Shown in pieces: positions 12,753 to 20,987 of a DNA stretch of 26,113 nt. A program made the position numbers and the translations under genes. Below the pieces are notes generated by a model. That model made no database searches. It was not told the origin of the DNA and worked only from the letters and a program-made list of their open reading frames with translations. Where the stretch lies: contig JBDHTO010000006.1 in NCBI GenBank assembly GCA_039808665.1, forward strand, positions 1 to 26,113, given 5' to 3'. This stretch comes from JBDHTO01 sp039808665. Lineage in GTDB: Bacteria; Pseudomonadota; Alphaproteobacteria; Paracaedibacterales; JAKBAR01. Numbering within the stretch: position 1 is the stretch's first letter; each line of letters begins with the position of its first letter.

Positions 12753-14453
12753 ATGACTCATCCAGCAAACAAAGAAAATTTTGCCGATCTTCTGGAGCAA
12801 GATCTTGCAAGTAAAAAGAGCTTTCAAGGAACCGTAACAAAAGGTACGATCGTCGCAATTTCCAGTGACATGGTCACCATTGACATCGGCCTTAAAGCAG
12901 AAGGTCGCGTTCCTCTCAAAGATTTTATGTCCCTTGGTCAGATGCCAGAACTTCGTGTTGGCGATACAATCGATGTTTTCGTCGAGCGTATGGAAGATCG
13001 CAATGGTGAAGCTGGTCTTTCCATTGAGAAAGCAAAGCGTGAAGCTGTTTGGGTAGAGCTTGAGCGTGCATGCGAAACAGGTGAGCATGTAAACGGTATG
13101 ATTTTCGGTCGCGTAAAAGGTGGCTTCGCTGTTGATATTAATGGCGGTGTTGCATTCCTCCCCGGAAGCCAAGTTGACATTCGTCCTATTCGCGATATCG
13201 CACCACTCATGAATATTGTCCAACCTTTCAAAATTTTGAAAATGGATAAGCCACGTGCAAACATCGTTGTGTCACGTCGTGCGGTTCTTGAGGATTCACG
13301 TGCAGAAGCGCGTACAGAGCTTGTTGCAACGTTGACAGAAGGACAAGTTCTCCAAGGTATCGTTAAAAATATCACGGATTATGGTGCGTTTATTGATCTT
13401 GGTGGCGTTGATGGTCTTCTCCACGTTACAGATATTTCATGGCGCCGTATCAATCATCCGTCCGATGTTTTGACGGTAGGCTCAACAATCGATGTTCAGG
13501 TCATTCGCTTTAACAAAGAAACACAACGTATTTCCTTGGGTATGAAGCAACTCTTGGGTGATCCGTGGGTTGATGTAGAATCACGTATTTCTGTTGGACA
13601 GCGTCTCAAAGGAAAAGTAACAAGCATTGCTGATTATGGTGCATTTGTTGAGCTTGAGCCTGCGATCGAAGGACTTATCTATCACACAGAAATCAGCTGG
13701 ACAAAGAAAAACGTTCATCCAGGTAAAGCCCTTTCTGTTGGACAAGAAGTTGAAGTTCTCGTGTTGGATGTGGATACAACAAAGCGTCGTATTTCCCTTG
13801 GCCTCAAGCAGTGCATGAGCAATCCATGGAACACATTTATGGAAACATATCCTGTGGGAAGTTCTCTCGAAGGCGAAATTAAAAACATCACAGAATTTGG
13901 TATTTTTGTGGGTGTTGGCGAAGATCTCGATGGTATGGTTCATATCAACGATATTTCTTGGGACCAAGATCCAGACCAAGCGATTGCATCCTATAAAAAG
14001 GGTGACAAAGTTTCCGTGAAAGTTCTTGATATTGATCCAGAAAAAGAGCGCATTTCCCTTGGTATCAAGCAACTTGCTGCTGATCCTTTGGCGGGTGTTG
14101 CTGGCTCTACAAAGAAAGGCGAAGTCGTTACTGCAACGGTTGTTTCCGTTTCTGATAAGGGTGTGGATGTTGAACTTGAAAATGGTTTGACAGGGCACAT
14201 TAAGAAAGCTGACCTTTCTAAGGACCGTGAGTTCCAACGCCCAGAGCGTTTTGCTCCTGGTGAGAAAATTGATGCAAAGGTTCTTTCTTCTGACAAATCA
14301 GGACGTAAGCTTAATCTTTCCATCAGAGCTCTTGAAATTGAAGAAGAAGAAAAGGCAATCGCAGAATTCGGCTCTTCCGATTCAGGTGCAAGCCTTGGAG
14401 ATATTCTTGGCGCCGCGATGAGTGCAAAGAAGAAAAAAACAGATAAGGAATAA
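12753..14453 (+). CDS. rpsA: 30S ribosomal protein S1
   Basis: 566 residues with six S1 (OB-fold) repeats, the full-length Gram-negative form. The repeats show as G-x-V-x4-D-Y-G-A-F-V/I-D/E-L segments, for example GIVKNITDYGAFIDLGGVDG and GKVTSIADYGAFVELEPA, each closing with RISLGLKQ-type strands. S1 brings mRNA to the 30S subunit and unfolds structured leaders. The ATG has AGGA eight bases upstream. Codon use is visibly enriched in C-ending and preferred codons relative to neighbours, as expected for a highly expressed gene. It is followed by a strong intrinsic terminator. Confidence 0.98.
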   Translation: MTHPANKENFADLLEQDLASKKSFQGTVTKGTIVAISSDMVTIDIGLKAEGRVPLKDFMSLGQMPELRVGDTIDVFVERMEDRNGEAGLSIEKAKREAVWVELERACETGEHVNGMIFGRVKGGFAVDINGGVAFLPGSQVDIRPIRDIAPLMNIVQPFKILKMDKPRANIVVSRRAVLEDSRAEARTELVATLTEGQVLQGIVKNITDYGAFIDLGGVDGLLHVTDISWRRINHPSDVLTVGSTIDVQVIRFNKETQRISLGMKQLLGDPWVDVESRISVGQRLKGKVTSIADYGAFVELEPAIEGLIYHTEISWTKKNVHPGKALSVGQEVEVLVLDVDTTKRRISLGLKQCMSNPWNTFMETYPVGSSLEGEIKNITEFGIFVGVGEDLDGMVHINDISWDQDPDQAIASYKKGDKVSVKVLDIDPEKERISLGIKQLAADPLAGVAGSTKKGEVVTATVVSVSDKGVDVELENGLTGHIKKADLSKDREFQRPERFAPGEKIDAKVLSSDKSGRKLNLSIRALEIEEEEKAIAEFGSSDSGASLGDILGAAMSAKKKKTDKE

Positions 14454-14467
14454 CCTCTTTTCCTTTC

Positions 14468-14498
14468 AAAAAAACCCGCGATTTACGCGGGTTTTTTT
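14468..14498 (+). terminator. Intrinsic terminator of rpsA
   Basis: Perfect stem CCCGCG / CGCGGG (14475-14480 and 14486-14491) with loop ATTTA, extended by seven A on the left and followed by seven T on the right. It begins 15 bases after the rpsA stop codon. The A-tract/T-tract symmetry means it could also work on the opposite strand. Confidence 0.93.
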
Positions 14499-14577
14499 GT
14501 GTTTAATAATTTATATAAAAAATCTCTTGAGTCTGACGTTGCGTTATGCCTGAAAGTTTTGAGTGAGGAGTACGACA

Positions 14578-15519
14578 ATGAAAAATGCTTGGCTTATTAA
14601 AAAATTTGCGACCCTTACAGGAGTCTCTGTGCGTGCGTTGCATCATTACGACCGTATTGGGGTTTTAAAACCTTCAATTCGTCAAAGCAATGGATATCGT
14701 TTGTACTCTCATCAAGATTTATTGAGGTTACAGCAGATTATCGCACTGAAATATTTCGGAATGGAACTTTCACAAATTCAACAAATGCTTTCTGGAAAAG
14801 TGGATGCCTATGAACACCTATCTATGCAGTCCAATTTTTTGGAAGAAAAAGCGCAAACATTGATGCGTGCAAGTCAAACCTTAAGGGAGGTGATACAACA
14901 CTGTGCCTCTGATAAATCGGTTTCATTGGAAAACATATTAGAATTAATAGAGGTCTACAAAATGGCAGAAAAGTTTGAACATGAATGGGTACGACGCGTT
15001 TTAAAACCAGATGAAATAAGGCAATACGCAGAATTCGAAGCGGGGCTGAAAAGTCGATTTACACTCGAGGAGAAAAAACACTTTGAAGAAGAATGGGGTG
15101 TTCTTACAAAACAGATGGAAACTCAACTTGATTGTGATCCGTCTTCAGAAAGCTCGATGCTGCTTGCTGCAAAAGTGATGGAGCTTGTGAATGTTCTTTA
15201 TGGTCCCGAATATGCAAATCTTCGTCAATCTATTTGGGAAAATGGATATAAGAAAAATAACATGGAAGATGAGCATCAGATGTCTCCCAAAATGGTGGCG
15301 TGGTTAGATAAAGCTCTGGATTGTTATTGGAGGAAACAAATCTATGATCTTTTGAAGGAGGTTTCAAAACGAGATATTACTCAGGATTGGGAAATATTAA
15401 TGACTAGTATGTATGGCCATCGTCAAGAGCCTAAAAAGGAACTTGTTGATGTTGCACTTACGGATGATAACGTTTGTGAAGATGCACGCATATGGCTTAA
15501 GTTTTGGATTCAAAGGTAA
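14578..15519 (+). CDS. MerR family regulator with TipAS-type effector domain
   Basis: 313 residues from the ATG at 14578, which has GAGGAG seven bases upstream; the GTG at 14563 overlaps that ribosome site. Residues 1-75 are a MerR winged helix (TGVSVRALHHYDRIGVLKPS, then NGYRLYS), followed by the dimerisation coiled coil. The region from about 135 to 245 (FTLEEKKHFEEEWGVLTKQM and downstream) fits the TipAS fold, a globin-like pocket that binds multidrug ligands such as thiopeptides in Streptomyces TipAL. About 70 extra residues follow. It probably senses a small molecule and activates transcription; no target promoter is obvious. It sits alone between two terminator-like hairpins. Confidence 0.88.
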   Translation: MKNAWLIKKFATLTGVSVRALHHYDRIGVLKPSIRQSNGYRLYSHQDLLRLQQIIALKYFGMELSQIQQMLSGKVDAYEHLSMQSNFLEEKAQTLMRASQTLREVIQHCASDKSVSLENILELIEVYKMAEKFEHEWVRRVLKPDEIRQYAEFEAGLKSRFTLEEKKHFEEEWGVLTKQMETQLDCDPSSESSMLLAAKVMELVNVLYGPEYANLRQSIWENGYKKNNMEDEHQMSPKMVAWLDKALDCYWRKQIYDLLKEVSKRDITQDWEILMTSMYGHRQEPKKELVDVALTDDNVCEDARIWLKFWIQR

Positions 15520-15526
15520 AAGTCAT

Positions 15527-15563
15527 GAGAGAGAACGCTCATAACTAGGTGTTCTCTCTTTTC
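15527..15563 (+). terminator. Probable intrinsic terminator of the MerR gene
   Basis: Inverted repeat AGAGAGAAC (15528-15536) and GTTCTCTCT (15551-15559) around a 14-base loop, followed by TTTTCTT. It lies between the convergent MerR and LOG genes, eight bases after the MerR stop. On the minus strand no T-run follows, so it is best seen as the plus-strand terminator. Confidence 0.65.
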
Positions 15564-16271
15564 TTAAACTCTCTTTTCCCACCATTTTTTAGAAGCATCA
15601 ATAAAGCCAGTTTTTCCTGGCTCCTTGTTAAACTTTGTGAAGATTTCCCCGATTTCTGTAGCAACCTCAAAAAGGTTTAGATGCTCGGCTTTAATAAAAT
15701 TGTCTGAGTACATTCTGTGAAACTGGGATAATAACGCATCCCACATTCCATCAATGTTAAAAAAGACGATGGGCTTAGGAATGGAGCTACTCTGAGTAGA
15801 AGGTAAAAGCCCTAACTGACCTTTAATCAAAACATCTGATCCTTCATCGAGTGTTCCAAAACCGCCGGGTCCAATAATAAATGCATCTGAGAGTTCTTGA
15901 AATTTGACAAGGCGTTCCTCTTTTGTTTCTACAATGAAAATCTCATCGAGTTCTTGGTGAGTGACTTTGTAAGTTTCTGCAAGAATACGAGGAATAACGC
16001 CAATAAGTTTTTGATGAGATGGATTTTTCTTGCGTTCATCTAAAAATCCCTGAGCAACGCTTTTCATTAAACCAGCGCTTGCTCCCCCAAAGACAAGATT
16101 TTTTCCGTGTTTTGCAATTTCCGCGCCGAGATTGTACATAAGTGTGTGGTATTTCTCTTTTGTAACAGATGATGCACAAAATACAGCAACACTGCCCACT
16201 GAGCTGGCAGATGATTTTTCTACCCAAAAAATGGATAAAAGAGCAAAGAGAATGGTGGAAAAAAGTTTCAT
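15564..16271 (-). CDS. LOG family protein (lysine decarboxylase-like fold) with N-terminal signal peptide
   Basis: 235 residues from the ATG at 16271, preceded by AAAGAG; the longer frame to 16364 runs into the oxygenase gene. The first 23 residues, MKLFSTILFALLSIFWVEKS then SAS, look like a signal peptide with cleavage near SSA. The rest is a complete LOG domain: SVAVFCASS, GGASAGLM (62-69), Arg120 in KEERLVKF, and PGGFGTLDE (135-143), the P-G-G-x-G-T-x2-E catalytic signature. LOG enzymes remove ribose-5-phosphate from nucleoside monophosphates (cytokinin activation in plants and some bacteria) and are normally cytoplasmic. The usual Lys after the conserved Arg is Leu here. Last gene of a four-gene unit; 13 bases follow the oxygenase stop. 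Confidence 0.88.
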   Translation of the reverse strand: MKLFSTILFALLSIFWVEKSSASSVGSVAVFCASSVTKEKYHTLMYNLGAEIAKHGKNLVFGGASAGLMKSVAQGFLDERKKNPSHQKLIGVIPRILAETYKVTHQELDEIFIVETKEERLVKFQELSDAFIIGPGGFGTLDEGSDVLIKGQLGLLPSTQSSSIPKPIVFFNIDGMWDALLSQFHRMYSDNFIKAEHLNLFEVATEIGEIFTKFNKEPGKTGFIDASKKWWEKRV

Positions 16272-16284
16272 AATTTTTATCTCT

Positions 16285-17082
16285 TTATGCAACGCTTTTA
16301 AAAAATTTATGGGTCTCTTCCCGTGGAAGAGCTTCAACATCAAGTGCCTCAATAAATGCGACAACCGCCCATCGTGCGCAGGGTTGTCCTATTTTTGTCT
16401 CATCCACTTGAATTACATCATGCCACGCGGGTTTGTAGAGAGGATCTTTAATCACTTGGCGAAGATTACTTGCGCACATAAAAACGGCATGTTCATTTTT
16501 GTGCTCAACGGATTCAAGATCATCTGGGTTACTTCCAATACGAAGACCTGGGCAACTTTCAGCAATTGCAAGAGTGAAGGAACCCGCATCAAAATGGGGT
16601 TTGGCAAGATATTTTCCCGAAGCATTCCACTCATATTTTAAAAAGCGCAGCAGAATATGAATGGATTGATTGTCATGTGTCTTGAAAATTTTTTCGTAAG
16701 CTCCTGGAATATTTAGGGAATGAAGAATGTCTGAAACTGTTTTAGCCGTTTGTTCCCAAAGTGGTGCTGCCTTTTGAAGGAAATTATTGATGATGGGTTG
16801 TTCTTTTAAAAACTCTCCGTATTTTTCAAAAATGTCTGGGTGGTAGTGAAAAAAATCTTTGTAATCATCATAGAGCGCGTGCTCTCCCTCTCTATGTCGA
16901 AATCCGACATCTCCGCGTCGATGTTTGGGAGCAATGGAAAAATCAATATGAGATTTTATGGGATCTGGGAGTTTGAGAAATTCAAAAAATGCTTCGACGG
17001 CTTCGAGGATTTGTTCTCGTTTTATGGGAAAGGGAACATTTGCGTAATACCTGGTTTGCAAAACATGTGAGAGTTCATTCAT
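16285..17082 (-). CDS. 2-oxoglutarate/Fe(II)-type oxygenase, isopenicillin N synthase-like
   Basis: 265 residues, shorter than typical plant or fungal members (about 310-350). The iron-binding triad is visible as His163 and Asp165 in KPHFDAGSFTLAI and a distal His221 in AWHDVIQVDE; Arg237 in CARWAVVAF is the likely carboxylate-binding residue for 2-oxoglutarate, though the usual R-x-S becomes R-W-A. The LRFLKYEW segment before the HxD strand resembles the LRxxxYP strand of the IPNS family. The substrate is unknown; family members oxidise peptides, hormones and small metabolites. Its start overlaps the upstream DUF952 gene by ATGA at 17079-17082, and the LOG gene follows after 13 bases. Confidence 0.85.
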   Translation of the reverse strand: MNELSHVLQTRYYANVPFPIKREQILEAVEAFFEFLKLPDPIKSHIDFSIAPKHRRGDVGFRHREGEHALYDDYKDFFHYHPDIFEKYGEFLKEQPIINNFLQKAAPLWEQTAKTVSDILHSLNIPGAYEKIFKTHDNQSIHILLRFLKYEWNASGKYLAKPHFDAGSFTLAIAESCPGLRIGSNPDDLESVEHKNEHAVFMCASNLRQVIKDPLYKPAWHDVIQVDETKIGQPCARWAVVAFIEALDVEALPREETHKFFKSVA

Positions 17083-17384
17083 GAAAGATCCTCGATATGT
17101 GTTACCTTATCAAGGGGAATGTATTGATACACATGGGGGTATGTGATGCCGGACCGGGGTGATATTTCAAGCCTCACATCTAAACCATCGGGATTGATCT
17201 CAACACGCTTAAGATTTTTTTGTCCCTGGAAAAACTTTGAGATAATTTTGAGGGTTTGCTCAATGGAAGCACTGCAATGAATGTACCCATCTTGCTGATC
17301 GAGGGGGGAACCCTCAAACACACCAGAGTTTTGGAAAGTTTTTAACTCTTTCTCAGTCATAATTTTATAAATCGTTGTGCTCAT
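17079..17384 (-). CDS. DUF952 family protein, second copy
   Basis: 101 residues. It matches the DUF952 pattern: IYKIMTEKEL at the N-terminus, DGYIHCSAS, a FFQGQKNLKRVEI strand, and SGITYPHVYQYIPLDKV at the end. Function of the family is unknown; the conserved DGYIHCS and PHxY segments suggest a small enzyme or ligand-binding fold. It is the same length as, and clearly paralogous to, the gene just upstream, from which it is separated by three bases. It is coupled by ATGA to the oxygenase. Confidence 0.88.
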   Translation of the reverse strand: MSTTIYKIMTEKELKTFQNSGVFEGSPLDQQDGYIHCSASIEQTLKIISKFFQGQKNLKRVEINPDGLDVRLEISPRSGITYPHVYQYIPLDKVTHIEDLS

Positions 17385-17387
17385 AAT

Positions 17388-17693
17388 TTACGCCTGGAGA
17401 GAGTGTTTTGTGATGACACGATTGGCGGGAATAGCTTCATAGACATGGGGATATGTGTTTCCAGATCCAGGATCTACTTCGTACCGCAAATCTAAGCCTT
17501 CTACATCGAAGTGGATGAGGGTAAGGTTTTTTTGTCCCTTAAAAAATCTTTCTAGGATTTCATCAACCTGGTCCATGGAGTCACAGCTATGAATGTACCC
17601 ATCTCTAAGATCAACTTCTGAACCTTTAAAAACGCCGGATGTTATGAATTCTTCATGTTCAATGGATGTGAGAATTTTATAAATTGTGCTCAT
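17388..17693 (-). CDS. DUF952 family protein, first copy
   Basis: 101 residues from the ATG at 17693, supported by AGAGG seven bases upstream; an open frame to 17756 lacks homology. It shares STIYKI, GVFKGSEVD, DGYIH, FFKGQKNL, GLDLRYEV and TYPHVYEAIP with its downstream paralogue. The conserved Cys of DGYIHCS is displaced (DGYIHSCDS), so the two copies may have diverged in activity. First gene of the four-gene minus-strand unit; the 126-base gap upstream separates it from the divergent aldolase gene and should hold both promoters, though none could be assigned with confidence. Confidence 0.87.
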   Translation of the reverse strand: MSTIYKILTSIEHEEFITSGVFKGSEVDLRDGYIHSCDSMDQVDEILERFFKGQKNLTLIHFDVEGLDLRYEVDPGSGNTYPHVYEAIPANRVITKHSLQA

Positions 17694-17819
17694 GAGCAAC
17701 CTCTTTTTGGTATGTAAGGTTACGGTATTTGTATCAAAAATTTTTTCTTGTGTCACTTTATGTTACTTGGGAAAAATTTCTTCTTCCTGTATCTTTGAAA
17801 AAAATTTAGTGAATGATTC

Positions 17820-18563
17820 ATGATGACTTTATCCCAAAATAACCCTGAGTCAGAAGATTTTGAGTGGGGGGTTAGAACATCTCTTGCAGCCGGATATCAT
17901 GCACTCTCTTATCTGCACATGGATGATCACATTCATACACATCTGACTGCGCGGTTGGAGGCAGAGCATTATTTAGCCCCCCAATTTGGGCTTCTTTACG
18001 AGGAAATGACGGCCTCAAATTTGTTGAAAGTTCCCTTTTCCTATAAGGATCCAAGGGTCAATCATGCAGCCGTTGTGATTCACAAAGTGATCTATGATCA
18101 TAGGCCTGAGGTTAATTATATTTTTCACTTTCACACCCCTGCGGTAACAGCTGTTTCTGTGGATAAGCGCGGCCTTTTGCCCGTAACTCAGTGGGCACTT
18201 TTTTTTCATAATCTCATAGCGTATCACCCCTATGATGCGATTGTTTTGTCTGAGAAAGAACAGGGTCAAGGGCTTGTCACAAGTTTGGGCGATAAAAAAA
18301 TTCTTATCATGAATAATCATGGTGCAACTGTGTGTGCGAGTACTATAGAAGAGGCGTTCTTCTATACCTACTTTCTTGAAAAAGCCTGTCGTGCTCAGTG
18401 TGCTTTTTCTGGGATTTTGGAAGAGAATATTCTTTTCCCTTCAAGGGAAATTTGTGAGCAAACGCAAAAAGATATGCTTACGACAGAGCATCCTTTTGGG
18501 CATCAAACATGGCAAGCGATGCTCAGAAAGCTTAATCGCATGGGATCAAATTACGCGGATTGA
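17820..18563 (+). CDS. Class II aldolase/adducin family protein
   Basis: 247 residues. The zinc ligands of the class II aldolase fold are present: His103 and His105 in YIFHFHTPAV and His167 in MNNHGATV. HTHLTARLEAEHYLAPQFGLLYEEMTASNLLKV matches the N-terminal part of the family, and AFFYTYFLEKACRAQ is the closing helix. Members cleave or epimerise sugar phosphates, but this broad adducin-like group in Alphaproteobacteria has no settled substrate. The ATG-ATG start has a weak ribosome site. The last 13 bases overlap the 3' end of the convergent histidine kinase gene. Confidence 0.92.
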   Translation: MMTLSQNNPESEDFEWGVRTSLAAGYHALSYLHMDDHIHTHLTARLEAEHYLAPQFGLLYEEMTASNLLKVPFSYKDPRVNHAAVVIHKVIYDHRPEVNYIFHFHTPAVTAVSVDKRGLLPVTQWALFFHNLIAYHPYDAIVLSEKEQGQGLVTSLGDKKILIMNNHGATVCASTIEEAFFYTYFLEKACRAQCAFSGILEENILFPSREICEQTQKDMLTTEHPFGHQTWQAMLRKLNRMGSNYAD

Positions 18564-20908
18564 ACAGCGGGTTCTCTTGTGTCTTTTGAGGCTTCAGAAA
18601 GTGCTTCATGTGCATAAGGGATATGACAGGAAACATGCATTTTTTCTCCACTTCCCTCTCCGACAGTTTCAAAAGAAATCCATCCGCCATGTAAATTGAT
18701 AATACGTTGTACGAGTGTTAGCCCCAGCTCTGAGGAGAACATCTGCCGCACGTCTCCCTCGTTTTCCGGTGCTTTTTTGATTGTTGATTTTTTGATTCTG
18801 AACCCTGTATCCAAAATAGAAAAAATGAGAAATGATCCTTCTAAGGTATTTTGGAAATCAACCTTGAAGGTAAGTTTCCCTTTTTGAGTTTTGTATTTAA
18901 TCGCATTGGTCAGGATGTTAAAGAACGCCTGTTTAAGACGACGCTCATCTCCTCTAAAATCTTCAATTTTTGATTCATTACGTACAAGAATCTCGATACC
19001 TTGCTCAGAGGCTTTTCCTGTGACAAGATTTACAACACCTTTGATAAACTTAGATATTTTCACATCCTTTGGATTGAGGGTAAGCTGTCCAGCCTCGATA
19101 TCTGCAAGATCATGCATGTCCGTCATGAGAGAGAGCATATTGTCACTTGCCGTTAAAATACTTTGGAGGTGGTCGTCCCGTTCTTTTGTTGAAAGCGCTT
19201 CTTCGCAAAGCTTTAAAACATGCTGTTGTACTTGTAAAAGTGGTGCTTGAATTTCATGACTTACATGCTTAATAAATCTCGATTTAACGGCATCGACTTC
19301 TTCCAAAAGTTGGTTGCGTTCCTTGAGCGCATCTTGAAATTTAATGGTATCTGTAACATCGAGAGCGCTGACAAGATGTGAGCCATCAGGAAGGGGAATG
19401 TAAGTATATTTCGCCCAAATATTATGGGTAAGTTGAATAAGGTTTTCGCTGACTTGTCGCTTTTCAAATAGGGTAAGCAACTGCTTTTCAAAAGTTCCCT
19501 TGTCTATATCCAAGAAGGGAATTTCCATCTTCATAACTTCTTGTAAACTTTTTCCAAGAAACCACTCACGATCCGTAATTCCCATGAGTTTTGCAAAGGA
19601 CCTATTGAGCAATCTTAGTTTCAAATCTGGTCCCCACACGATGATACCTTCGTAAAGATTATCGAGAGTTTCTTTTTGAACAGCGGAAAGAGTATTAAAT
19701 TGTCGCTCAAGGGAAATTTTATCCGTGACATCTTCGAAAATATAAACCATTCCCCCTTGGGGATGGGGGGCGATAAAGAGACGCAAAACTTGACCATCCG
19801 GTTGATGCAAAAGTTCTTGGATAGGATTAAGGAGAGTCTTAAAAAGATTGATGCGGTCCTTTTTATGCTGCTGAAAATTCGCATACTCAGGAAGTTTTCG
19901 TCGTGAGCGTAAATCTTCCAAAATGTCACTGAGAGAGGGTTTTGAATGAAGCCACTTTTCGTCGTAGGCAAACATTTTAAGATATGCCTGATTAAAAAAG
20001 ATAAGGCGTGTGTCTTGATCAAACATGGCGATAGGTGTTGAGAGATGTTCCATAATCTCTCTTTGGCTATCAATATGTTTTTGAAGATCTCTCTGTAGTC
20101 CCTCGACCTCTGTCAGGTCAAAGGCGTATCCCATGCTTTCCCCATTGGCAAAGGGGACAACGCCAATTTCAAGATATCGCCTGGAACCAGAAATGACTGC
20201 ATGAATACGTTGAATTTGACGTGAACCTGTTTCCAATGCTTTGAGTGTAAGTTGATAGGGACTTCCAGAGCGCTTTGCAGGATACAATTCAATATGATCA
20301 TTGGTTACTTCTGACTTTGTGGTTTCCAACGCTCCGGCATAAACAAGATTGCAGTAGTTTACAGCAAGTTTTTTGTTTCGGTACCAAAGTGCAATAGGGA
20401 CGTTATCGATAATTTTTCTTGCCAGAACATATTCGTCATAGGGTGATTTAATGACGGAGAGCCACATAAAAAGAACATCATTTTCGCATTTAGCATTGAG
20501 GCAATAGGTTTGCCCATCAATCCCCTCAAACGGTAAAACAAAGGTATCGGTATGAAAGGCAAGATAAGAAAAAAATCGATCCCAATTTTCAAAACTGTGT
20601 GATTTGAGCAATTCCGTCATCAACTCTGTTTTAATTTCCTTTTCCTCGTGACAGCCAAGAATGAGCATAAAATCAGGATTTGCCTGAATGGCACTGCCCC
20701 TGATTTGAAAGGCATAAGGGATGTTGAGTTCTTGGAATGCTGTTTTTTGAGATAAAAAAAGCTGTTTGAAGTGCTTGACTTCCTTTTGACTTTTTGCGGC
20801 GTCAATGCTCCAAAGCACCGACCAAAAGGTCATACAAAAAAGGAAGCCAAGAAAAATTGCCTGCCAAAGTGTGAGTGATTCATAAAAATCAACAAAAAGA
20901 TTCAGCAC
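18551..20908 (-). CDS. Multi-PAS sensor histidine kinase with degenerate ATP-binding boxes
   Basis: 785 residues starting at a GTG. One membrane span (about 13-33) is followed by four or so PAS-like regions (about 55-155, 160-265, 285-395 and 410-520), then a HisKA helix with phospho-acceptor His551 in FIKHVSHEIQAPLLQ and a HATPase domain with N box FFNILTNAIKYKT (662-674). The G1 box reads LDTGFRI rather than D-x-G-x-G-I, and the G2 box reads SELGLTLV rather than G-x-G-L, so ATP binding may be weak. It resembles alphaproteobacterial PAS kinases of the DivL-like type. No response regulator is adjacent. The ribosome site is poor. It follows thiY after a terminator-like hairpin. Confidence 0.9.
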   Translation of the reverse strand: MLNLFVDFYESLTLWQAIFLGFLFCMTFWSVLWSIDAAKSQKEVKHFKQLFLSQKTAFQELNIPYAFQIRGSAIQANPDFMLILGCHEEKEIKTELMTELLKSHSFENWDRFFSYLAFHTDTFVLPFEGIDGQTYCLNAKCENDVLFMWLSVIKSPYDEYVLARKIIDNVPIALWYRNKKLAVNYCNLVYAGALETTKSEVTNDHIELYPAKRSGSPYQLTLKALETGSRQIQRIHAVISGSRRYLEIGVVPFANGESMGYAFDLTEVEGLQRDLQKHIDSQREIMEHLSTPIAMFDQDTRLIFFNQAYLKMFAYDEKWLHSKPSLSDILEDLRSRRKLPEYANFQQHKKDRINLFKTLLNPIQELLHQPDGQVLRLFIAPHPQGGMVYIFEDVTDKISLERQFNTLSAVQKETLDNLYEGIIVWGPDLKLRLLNRSFAKLMGITDREWFLGKSLQEVMKMEIPFLDIDKGTFEKQLLTLFEKRQVSENLIQLTHNIWAKYTYIPLPDGSHLVSALDVTDTIKFQDALKERNQLLEEVDAVKSRFIKHVSHEIQAPLLQVQQHVLKLCEEALSTKERDDHLQSILTASDNMLSLMTDMHDLADIEAGQLTLNPKDVKISKFIKGVVNLVTGKASEQGIEILVRNESKIEDFRGDERRLKQAFFNILTNAIKYKTQKGKLTFKVDFQNTLEGSFLIFSILDTGFRIKKSTIKKAPENEGDVRQMFSSELGLTLVQRIINLHGGWISFETVGEGSGEKMHVSCHIPYAHEALSEASKDTREPAVQSA

Positions 20909-20951
20909 AAAATGATTGTCTCTTGCTCCTGGATTCTTTAACTGTAACTCG

Positions 20952-20979
20952 AAAAAAACACATCAACAAGAAGGTGTGT
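20952..20979 (-). terminator. Probable terminator of the thi operon
   Basis: On the minus strand, ACACACC and GATGTGT pair with one mismatch around an eight-base loop, and a run of seven T follows directly (the A-run at 20952-20958 on the plus strand). It lies nine bases after the thiY stop and before the kinase gene, separating the two transcripts. Confidence 0.65.
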
Positions 20980-20987
20980 GTCATTAA

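Noticed and set aside
13581..14237. 218-codon antisense frame within rpsA
   Set aside because: It is a shadow of strongly biased rpsA codons; the translation shows no family pattern and is rich in Cys, Phe and Asn as typical of antisense frames.
17388..17756. Extension of the first DUF952 protein by 21 residues to 17756
   Set aside because: The added residues lack homology, while the ATG at 17693 has a good ribosome site and gives the same 101-residue length as its paralogue.
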